DNA from: Bacillus timonensis
Lineage (GTDB): Bacteria; Bacillota; Bacilli; Bacillales; Bacillaceae_L
Reading direction: 5' to 3'
Assembly (NCBI RefSeq): GCF_000285535.1
Contig: NZ_HE610985.1
Span: forward strand, 272,022-328,772
DNA length: 56,751 nucleotides
In this document: one piece after another, positions 50,799-56,751 of the stretch
How positions within the stretch are numbered: the first letter of the stretch is position 1
Layout of the letters: every line of letters starts with the position of its first letter
Position numbers and translations under genes: made by a program
The notes under the pieces: model-generated
Seen by the model: only the letters and a program-made list of their open reading frames with translations
Databases searched by the model: none
Told to the model about the DNA's origin: nothing

Positions 50799-52370
50799 TT
50801 ATATACTTAATTTCAATAAATCTTCAGATGTATTAACAATGTTTGTTTCAAACGCTTTTACATCTAAATACTTTTCAGAATTCGTTATGACAATCGGGCT
50901 AGTGGTTTCATAACCAGCCGCTTTGATTTGTTGTAAGTCAAACGTGATGAGCAGGTCGCCACGTTTGACTTTGTCACCTTGCTTCACATGTTGTTTGTAA
51001 TATTTTCCTTTCAACTTTACCGTATCAATACCGATACAAATTAACACGTCAGCTCCATTACTTGAGGTAATACCAATGGCATGTCCAGTTGGAAATTGAG
51101 TTGTCACAACACCGTCAACTGGAGATACGACTCTTCCATCCTCGGGTTCAACTGCGATTCCTTTCCCAACAGATTCTGTTGAAAAAAGTGGGTCATTGAT
51201 TGAAGATAGCGGAACAACCTTACCATGTAATGGACTACTAATTTTTTCTGGTCTTACGATTAGCTGATTATAATTATCTTTCGTTTTTTCTACTTTACCT
51301 TCAAAACCAAATAAATACGTTAAAATAAATCCTAATACAAATGCAACAGTAATCCCAATTAAAAATGGCAAAATAGGGGAAAATGCAGGGATTGAAAGAA
51401 CACTTGGTAAAACAAAAGCGTTCATGCCTATTCCTAGACTACCATTTATCGCACCGCCAACAGCTGCTGCGATTAGAACATATACCATCGTTTTTTTATA
51501 GCGTAAAATAATCCCATAATTAATTGCTTCAGTAGTTCCTGCTAGAGCACCTGGAACAATACCACTTGCGGCAAGAGCTTTTAAATCTTTATCTTTCGTT
51601 TTTAAAAATACAGCAATTCCAATCCCAATTTGTGCAAATGGCGCTGCGGCAGCCATCCCGATAATTGGGTCTGGTCCAGTTGCAAGGTTCGCAATTGCCA
51701 ATGGAATGATTGTCCAATGTAGACCTGCGATTGTTAAAAATGTCCAAGCCCCTCCAAGTACGGCTCCCGCTAATAACCCGCTTTTCTCACTAAGGAATGT
51801 GATCACCGTAGCTAAACCTTCTCCTAACAAAGTTCCAATTGGTCCAAAGACAATTAAGGTTAAAGGCACCATTATAATAAGAGCAAGTAATGGATTCATA
51901 AATAATTGGATATCTTTATAGATGACTTTTTTCAGGAATTTCTCAAGTCCTGCGTAAACAAAAATCGCGATAAAAATAGGGAAGACAGTTGCTGAATAAT
52001 CAGAAAGTAAAACAGGTAGTCCTAGAAAATCAATCGAGTGAACTCCATTTTCGACAAGATGAACAATTTCAGGACTTAAAATGGAAACACCGATTACTCC
52101 GCCAACATAGCCATTTGCACCTAATTTTAGTGCAATCGATATACCTAAAAAGACAGGGAGGAAGTGGAATACAGCATCCCCAGCTGCAGATAAGACGATG
52201 TATGAGCCATTCTCTGGTGATATCCAATCAAGCATAACCAAGACGGATAACATCGCTTTCAATAAACCAGCTCCTGCAAGAACCCCAATAATAGGAGCAA
52301 AGCTTCCAGAAATAACATCTAAAATCATCGATAATTTTGAAGGCTTTTTATCTGTTGTTGTCTGATTCAT
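50799..52370 (-). CDS. PTS EIICA-like protein without EIIB, active His replaced by Cys
   Basis: A 523-aa membrane protein. Residues about 10-365 form an EIIC domain of the glucose/glucoside family with about ten helices (GSFAPIIGVLAGAGLLKAM, GTTEAINYGI, in which the G-(T)E-x-I motif is kept). Residues about 380-523 form an EIIA-Glc domain (SPLHGKVVPLSSIND, SPVDGVV, FPTGHAIGI). BglP/BglF-like proteins have EIIB first; here it is missing. The phospho-His site (equivalent to E. coli EIIA-Glc H90) is C445 in LICIGIDTV; the helper His (H75) is kept as H430, 15 residues earlier. Phosphotransfer as known is thus not possible. It may be a transporter, a sensor or a partner of another EII. Confidence 0.85.
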   Translation of the reverse strand: MNQTTTDKKPSKLSMILDVISGSFAPIIGVLAGAGLLKAMLSVLVMLDWISPENGSYIVLSAAGDAVFHFLPVFLGISIALKLGANGYVGGVIGVSILSPEIVHLVENGVHSIDFLGLPVLLSDYSATVFPIFIAIFVYAGLEKFLKKVIYKDIQLFMNPLLALIIMVPLTLIVFGPIGTLLGEGLATVITFLSEKSGLLAGAVLGGAWTFLTIAGLHWTIIPLAIANLATGPDPIIGMAAAAPFAQIGIGIAVFLKTKDKDLKALAASGIVPGALAGTTEAINYGIILRYKKTMVYVLIAAAVGGAINGSLGIGMNAFVLPSVLSIPAFSPILPFLIGITVAFVLGFILTYLFGFEGKVEKTKDNYNQLIVRPEKISSPLHGKVVPLSSINDPLFSTESVGKGIAVEPEDGRVVSPVDGVVTTQFPTGHAIGITSSNGADVLICIGIDTVKLKGKYYKQHVKQGDKVKRGDLLITFDLQQIKAAGYETTSPIVITNSEKYLDVKAFETNIVNTSEDLLKLSI

Positions 52371-52390
52371 AGTAGTACCTCACAATTTCT

Positions 52391-52417
52391 AAGCGAACGT
52401 TTTCAAAATGTTTGCTT
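52391..52417. promoter_or_regulatory. 27-base near-palindrome between EIICA and AraC genes
   Basis: Arms AAGCGAACGTTTT and AAAATGTTTGCTT around a central C; 11 of 13 positions pair. Sits 21 bases before the EIICA start and overlaps the -35 of the AraC-type gene, so it is a likely operator in both directions. Confidence 0.6.
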
Positions 52418-52441
52418 TTGTTTTTACTATTTAAGTATAAT
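52412..52441 (+). promoter_or_regulatory. Promoter of the AraC-type gene
   Basis: TTGCTT (52412-52417), 18 bases, TATAAT (52436-52441), 65 bases before the TTG start. Confidence 0.65.
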
Positions 52442-52505
52442 GAGTTCGTCTTTGTTTTTAATAGGACTATTTTGATAAAATCAGGACAAAAAGAAGGGAA
52501 AAATT

Positions 52506-53690
52506 TTGGAAACATCATTCATCATTTCAACCGCTTTAAAATTACACTACCTGACAGATTTAAATATTTATGTATTGAATCAGGAGGGACAGTTTTCCTA
52601 CCGTCAGGAACTATTTGAACTCCCAAGTTTTATGCGTGAAACTCATGAAACGATCATTGCAAAACTTTCTCAAGTGGAGGAGGAACAGGTTTATAATTTT
52701 AATTATGAGTGGGATTTGCAGTTTTTATGCTACTCCCTAAAAGTTCAAGGACTGAAGCTTTATATTCTTTTAGGACCCTATTATGAAATGGCTCCCGATT
52801 TTTATAAACTCACTAGAGAACATCAGTTAAGTCATAATCAAAGTGAAGCTTTGAGAGATGTTGCAAAGAAGATTCCAATTGTTACGGGAGAAAAAACAAA
52901 CAGCTTTGCGAGTGTTTTACAGCATTTTCGACGTTTGATGGAGAATGACGCAACCACTCAAATCATTGTTTCCAACGCAAAAAATCAGGATTTAAAAAAT
53001 ACTAATAACACAGATGCAGAAGAGGTTGAGCTAGTACAATTACGATATGAAATTGAAAAAAATTTTTTACGCGCAGTAGAAAATGGAGACAAAAAACAAG
53101 CATTACAATTAATAAGTTCAAATAATCCTTTGTTTTCATTTGCAGAACGGTTCCCTAATCAACCCATTCGAAGAGTAAAAAATAATTTAATCGTCATGAA
53201 TACTCTATTACGAACTGCTGCCAGAAATAGTAAAGTACCATCCATTATGGTTCATCGAATTTCTGAAGGTTATGCATTTAAGATTGAACAGGCAAGTAAA
53301 TTAGGGAAACTTTATCAGATAGAAGACCAAATGATTGGGGAATATTGTGATTTAGTTCAATCCAACACCTTAAAACAGTTTTCCATCATGATTCAAAAGG
53401 TAATCGAACACATCACAAATTATTATGATCAGCCACTGCGAATTGAAACCTTGGCAGAGAAAGTTGAAACTCACGCAAGTCATCTTTCACGTAAATTTAA
53501 GGAAGAGACCGGATATACAATAACCAGTTATCAACAAATGCTTCGAATTAACCAAGCAAAATATTTACTTAAGTCGGAGAAACTTTCGATTGAAGAGATT
53601 TCGTGGCTGGTTGGATATGATGACCCCTCTTATTTTACAAGGGTATTTAAAAAAGAGTCCGGTATGACACCCACCCAATATCGGCAATAA
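52506..53690 (+). CDS. AraC-family transcriptional regulator
   Basis: A 394-aa regulator. N-terminal about 280 residues: an uncharacterised sensor region; the C-terminal about 100 residues are a double HTH of AraC type (ITNYYDQPLRIETLAEKVETHASHLSRKFKEETG in part, then ISWLVGYDDPSYFTRVFKKESGMTPTQYR). The N-terminal region resembles YesN/YSIRK-type regulators that pair with transport genes. TTG start after AAGAAGGGA. Divergent from the EIICA gene over a shared palindrome, so likely its regulator. Confidence 0.87.
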   Translation: METSFIISTALKLHYLTDLNIYVLNQEGQFSYRQELFELPSFMRETHETIIAKLSQVEEEQVYNFNYEWDLQFLCYSLKVQGLKLYILLGPYYEMAPDFYKLTREHQLSHNQSEALRDVAKKIPIVTGEKTNSFASVLQHFRRLMENDATTQIIVSNAKNQDLKNTNNTDAEEVELVQLRYEIEKNFLRAVENGDKKQALQLISSNNPLFSFAERFPNQPIRRVKNNLIVMNTLLRTAARNSKVPSIMVHRISEGYAFKIEQASKLGKLYQIEDQMIGEYCDLVQSNTLKQFSIMIQKVIEHITNYYDQPLRIETLAEKVETHASHLSRKFKEETGYTITSYQQMLRINQAKYLLKSEKLSIEEISWLVGYDDPSYFTRVFKKESGMTPTQYRQ

Positions 53691-53734
53691 AAAAGGGACG
53701 GGTTCTAAAGCTTAGCTCGCCAAGAACACCGTCC
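53691..53734 (-). terminator. Terminator between converging AraC and M20 genes, GGGACGG family
   Basis: GGGACGGGTTCT pairs with AGAACACCGTCC (one bulge); the minus strand has CCCTTTTTTA after it. Serves the M20 gene and maybe the AraC gene. Confidence 0.7.
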
Positions 53735-53741
53735 ATGAATC

Positions 53742-54902
53742 TTATTTATTAGCAAATTCTGTTTTGATTTGTTCAAGTAATTCAGGATTTGTTAAAATTT
53801 TGTATCCTGTGACTGCCATTGTCTTGGCTCCGAGAATCATTGCTTCTTTCCCTTGGTTGCTAAGGGCAGCTTCACGGAATCCATGTGTGTGGCAGGCAAA
53901 TGGTTCATCACAAATTTTTACATATGGATGAATAGAAGGGACCACATGGCTCACATTCCCCATATCAAGAGATCCACCTTCTGCACGTTCAAGAATTTCC
54001 TCTGGATTTACTCCTAATTCAATCAATGTGTTAGTAAAAACATCGGAAAAACTCTCATTCGTAACCATGTCATCATACGAGAATTCATAGAATGACCATT
54101 CCATTGTTGCACCTGTTTGAAGTGCTGCACCCTGTGCGCATTTTTTCACTTTTTCAACAAGCTCGTTTACATAGTCACGTGTTGCAGCACGAACATAAAA
54201 TTGTGCCACAGCATAATCAGGTACAATATTAGCTGCCTGTCCACCTTCAGAAATAATTCCGTGAATACGTGCGTCTGAGGTGATATGTTGTCTTAATGCA
54301 TTGATGCTGTTGAATGTTTGGATGACTGCGTCAAGGGCATTAATTCCTTCATGTGGAGCTGCAGCTGCATGTGCAGCTTTTCCGAAAAATTCAAATTGAA
54401 TGGCATCCATTGCTAGGGAAGCGCCACTTTTTTCGTAATGGCTGAGTGGATGGACCATCATAGCAACGTCAAGGTGATCAAAGATACCTTGTTCAGCCAT
54501 AGTGACTTTTCCACCTTTAGTTTCCTCAGCAGGTGTACCGTATACAACCACTTTTCCACCGGTTTCATGAATAACTTTTGATAAGCCAATTCCAGCTGCA
54601 ATTCCCATTGTTCCAATTAGATTATGACCGCATGCATGGCCTAATTCAGGTAGTGCATCATATTCGGACATAATTCCAATCGTCGCACCCGGTTTACCAC
54701 TGTCAAAAGTAGCCTCAAACGCAGTAGGGAGGCCTGCTGTCCCAATTTCTACACTAAAATTATGTTTTTTAAGTTCATCGGTTAAAATTTTACAAGCCTT
54801 GTATTCTTCATGCCCAAGCTCTGGGTTTGCCCCAATATAAGCACTAATTTCATAAAAACGATCTTTGTTTTCTTCAATAGCTGCAAGTATTTCTGCCTTC
54901 AT
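53742..54902 (-). CDS. M20-family amidohydrolase (AbgB/peptidase-like)
   Basis: A 386-aa enzyme of the M20 (M20D) family. Metal ligands: HEE near residue 25, MSEYDALPELGHACGHN (Asp and His, residues about 79-95), PAEETKGGK (catalytic Glu and metal Glu), and CHTHGFREA near the end. A dimerisation domain lies about residues 175-290. Substrates in this family are N-acyl amino acids, aminobenzoyl-glutamate or indoleacetyl amino acids. No signal peptide. A weak ribosome site (AGGG). Confidence 0.88.
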   Translation of the reverse strand: MKAEILAAIEENKDRFYEISAYIGANPELGHEEYKACKILTDELKKHNFSVEIGTAGLPTAFEATFDSGKPGATIGIMSEYDALPELGHACGHNLIGTMGIAAGIGLSKVIHETGGKVVVYGTPAEETKGGKVTMAEQGIFDHLDVAMMVHPLSHYEKSGASLAMDAIQFEFFGKAAHAAAAPHEGINALDAVIQTFNSINALRQHITSDARIHGIISEGGQAANIVPDYAVAQFYVRAATRDYVNELVEKVKKCAQGAALQTGATMEWSFYEFSYDDMVTNESFSDVFTNTLIELGVNPEEILERAEGGSLDMGNVSHVVPSIHPYVKICDEPFACHTHGFREAALSNQGKEAMILGAKTMAVTGYKILTNPELLEQIKTEFANK

Positions 54903-55100
54903 AATGACCCTGCTTTCTTTTTATAGGTTTCTCTTGGATTATTATAAATCACAATGTATAAAAATTCAATCAGTCTCTTTGTCTAAAATACTATTTTTAT
55001 ATAACAAATAAAAAATCTTGAAAAATAGGCACCTGCACATACAGTACAACCCATAGGCTCATATCATAACATTGTAAGAAATAGAAAGGGAGATGACACT

Positions 55101-55232
55101 ATGTATTACGGATATCATGATCATTGCGGATATGGGTATGGATATGGTGGTTTTGGATATCACCATGGCTTTGTATTAATTGTTGTACTATTCATTCTAT
55201 TGATAATTGTTGGTGCTTCTTACGTACGTTAA
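55101..55232 (+). CDS. YjcZ-family small sporulation protein (43 aa)
   Basis: A short frame with GGGAGATGA before the ATG. The product has a Tyr/Gly/His-rich start ([17 protein letters not shown]) and a C-terminal membrane helix ([19 protein letters not shown]), the hallmark of the YjcZ family of small proteins expressed during sporulation in Bacillus. A terminator follows. Confidence 0.9.
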   Translation: MYYGYHDHCGYGYGYGGFGYHHGFVLIVVLFILLIIVGASYVR

Positions 55233-55251
55233 AAATATACAAAGCATTAAA

Positions 55252-55290
55252 AATAGGTTCCTTTCACAATAAACGTGAATGGAACCTTTT
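55252..55290 (+). terminator. Terminator after the YjcZ-family gene
   Basis: AGGTTCCTTTCAC pairs with GTGAATGGAACCT (one mismatch) and is followed by TTTCTTATTT. Confidence 0.8.
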
Positions 55291-55420
55291 CTTATTTACG
55301 ATAAAAATAATATGTAAACTAATTTTGCTTTGATTAACCATAAAAATATTATGTTGACTATGAATAGATTGAACTTTAAAACAAAAAATATGAAGTATAT
55401 GTTTGAACAGAGGTGAAAAT

Positions 55421-56332
55421 ATGATGAATCAGTATGATGTCATTATCATTGGCGGGGGAATTGCCGGTTTGCAAGCGGCCATCCAACTTGGACGATATAA
55501 GCATAGTATTGCAGTAATTGATTCAAATGATGGACGCTCAAGCATTTGCAGAAGTTACCATAATATTTTAGGCTGGCCAGACGGTGTGAGTGGTGAAACT
55601 TTAAGAAGTCTTGGAAAAATGCAGGCTGAACGTTATGGAGTTTCTTTCGTACATAATGAAGTCCTTAAGGCGGAAAAAGGGGATGAGGCATTTCAGTTGT
55701 TTTGTCGAGATGGTGAAACCTATACAGCAAAACGATTGCTTTTCGCAACAGGTGTGAAGGACAATATTCCTCCAATTAAAAACATGAACAAATGCCTAGG
55801 TTTATCCGTCTATGTTTGTCCCGATTGTGATGGATATGAAGTAGTAGACAAGCACGTGATTGTCATTGGCTCCGGAAAACCTGGAGCAAACATGGCCCTC
55901 ACGCTAACTTATTTTACAAAAGAAATCACATTTATTAATCATGATTGGCAAAACCTTGATAACGAGACAATGGATGACTTAAAAAAGAAGGAAATTACTT
56001 ATATCCAAGACGATGTGGAGGAAATTTTAGTTGCAGGGGAATCCTCTCATTTTGTCGGTGTACGCTTAAAAAGCAAAGATATTCTTAACGGGGATCGAGG
56101 ATTTTTAGGATTTGGTGGAAATATGGTTCGTTCAGAGCTTGCGAAAGATCTAGGAATTGAACGTACAGAAAACAAACATATCATTGTGGACCCACGAACA
56201 AAGAAGACAAATGTTGACCATGTGTGGGCGGCGGGGGATATTACTGTCCACTCAGAGCAAACAACAATTGCCATGGGAGACGGAATGCAGGCAGCCATTT
56301 GGATTCACAAAAGCCTTATAAATGAAAAATAA
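55421..56332 (+). CDS. TrxB-like NAD(P)H/FAD oxidoreductase with CPDC motif
   Basis: A 303-aa flavoprotein similar in length and order to thioredoxin reductases. FAD motif VIIIGGGIAGLQAAIQLGR, redox pair VCPDCDGYEV (CxxC, residues about 132-135), NAD(P) fold VIGSGKPGANMALTL and the C-terminal FAD motif VWAAGDITVHSEQTTIAMGDGMQAA. CPDC in place of CATC or CAxC suggests a related disulfide reductase with a different partner. ATG 55421 follows AGAGGTG; an upstream TTG adds six residues. Confidence 0.87.
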   Translation: MMNQYDVIIIGGGIAGLQAAIQLGRYKHSIAVIDSNDGRSSICRSYHNILGWPDGVSGETLRSLGKMQAERYGVSFVHNEVLKAEKGDEAFQLFCRDGETYTAKRLLFATGVKDNIPPIKNMNKCLGLSVYVCPDCDGYEVVDKHVIVIGSGKPGANMALTLTYFTKEITFINHDWQNLDNETMDDLKKKEITYIQDDVEEILVAGESSHFVGVRLKSKDILNGDRGFLGFGGNMVRSELAKDLGIERTENKHIIVDPRTKKTNVDHVWAAGDITVHSEQTTIAMGDGMQAAIWIHKSLINEK

Positions 56333-56409
56333 CCGTTTGAATAACGAAATTATCATTCTTTACTTACATATGATGTAATAATAGGCTTTTTAAATAGTAA
56401 AACGCTTTC

Positions 56410-56541
56410 GAAGGTTGTGATAGTTTTACGTTAATAACATCCTAAAGGGATATAGAAGGTTGTGGTAGTTTTCGTTAATAACATAGTAAGGGGTTATAGA
56501 AGGTTGTGGTAGTTTCGTTAATAACATAGTAAGGGGTTATA
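56410..56541. repeat. Tandem repeat, units 45/44/43 bases, three copies
   Basis: Three head-to-tail units beginning GAAGGTTGTG, then TAGTTTT, CGTTAATAACAT and ending GGGTTATA or GGGATATA. Unit length falls by one base each time (45, 44, 43), with a truncated fourth unit start at 56542. Confidence 0.85.
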
Positions 56542-56583
56542 GAAGGTTGATGAAGGGCATATCGGTGTTGTTTTGGAGTGGTT

Positions 56584-56751
56584 TTCCTCTTCATTGAATG
56601 TATGAAGAGGATTACGAGGGGAGGTTGACGTGGCGTTCCTCTTCATCGGGGGTATGAAGGGGATTGCGTGTGAAGATTGACGTGGCGTTCCTCTTCACCG
56701 GTGGTATGAAGGGGATTGTGAGGGAAAATTGATGTGATTTTCCTCTTCATC
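56584..56751. repeat. 52-base tandem repeat with internal hairpins, runs off the window
   Basis: Three full 52-base units from 56584, 56636 and 56688, and the first 12 bases of a fourth at 56740 ending the window. Each unit opens with TTCCTCTTCA and has TATGAAGRGGATT 18 bases later, so CCTCTTCAT/ATGAAGAGG can pair within the unit. Bases after this vary more. The array continues beyond the right edge. Confidence 0.88.

Noticed and set aside
56584-56751. CRISPR array
   Set aside because: Unit is 52 bases with similar, not unique, inter-repeat parts and no Cas gene in the window; described as a tandem repeat instead.

Overview
The window comes from a low-GC, endospore-forming Bacillaceae-like Firmicute. 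This rests on a TPP-riboswitch thi operon in Bacillus style, a YjcZ-family small sporulation protein, a LysM/SleB-type wall hydrolase, CcpA-type cre sites, strong AGGAGG ribosome sites with several TTG starts, and many intrinsic terminators. No rRNA, tRNA, CRISPR array, transposase or prophage module was seen. Genus cannot be fixed from sequence alone.

Layout. (1) 1-6.4 kb: a Gly/Asn-rich lipoprotein, a small 51-aa gene whose ribosome site lies in a hairpin, the tenI-thiO-thiS-thiG thiamine operon under a TPP riboswitch, a DUF4145-like protein, a probably decayed membrane-protein frame, and a two-gene unit encoding a 43-aa membrane peptide and a His/Lys/Asp-repeat protein. (2) 6.9-18 kb: large secreted proteins. 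These are a phosphodiester glycosidase (NAGPA-like) fused to a metallophosphatase, with a frameshift near its end, and two paralogous, convergently transcribed secreted beta-propeller proteins, one carrying three N-terminal carbohydrate-binding-like repeats. Small SET-domain and zinc-ribbon genes lie between. (3) 18.4-42.1 kb: a large glycan-catabolic locus. It holds an FAD oxidoreductase, a DUF624 (YesL-like) membrane protein, a GNAT acetyltransferase, a three-gene sugar ABC importer with a Gfo/Idh/MocA dehydrogenase, and a GGDEF-like/winged-helix regulator. Divergent from the regulator is a 12-gene operon: NAD-dependent epimerase, DapA-like aldolase, MDR dehydrogenase, NagA-like deacetylase, GH20 hexosaminidase, two Gfo/Idh/MocA dehydrogenases, an FAD oxidoreductase, a novel two-domain (alpha/alpha)-barrel protein, a frameshifted glycosidase-like gene and an SGNH esterase. 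(4) 42.1-56.7 kb: mostly housekeeping and accessory genes. These are a FAD monooxygenase, a FetAB-type exporter, a LysM/SleB hydrolase, a FAH-NhaC-GntR unit, a PTS EIICA protein without EIIB and with the phosphorylatable His replaced by Cys, an AraC regulator, an M20 amidohydrolase, YjcZ and a TrxB-like flavoprotein. The right edge is two different tandem-repeat blocks.

The best candidate for an undescribed system is region 3. Four promoters in it share an element, AAAG(A/T)C-N8-G(A/T)C, placed directly against the -35 hexamer TTGNNN: ahead of the FAD oxidoreductase, the GNAT gene, the ABC importer and the large operon. The related perfect inverted repeat AAAGACAT/ATGTCTTT sits just downstream of the regulator's own promoter. 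I infer that the GGDEF-like/winged-helix protein represses or gates a single regulon for import, intracellular hydrolysis and oxidation of a beta-linked N-acetylhexosamine glycan. The locus has no sugar kinase, PTS or NagB, so an oxidative, non-phosphorylated route ending in an aldolase step is possible. The substrate is not known.
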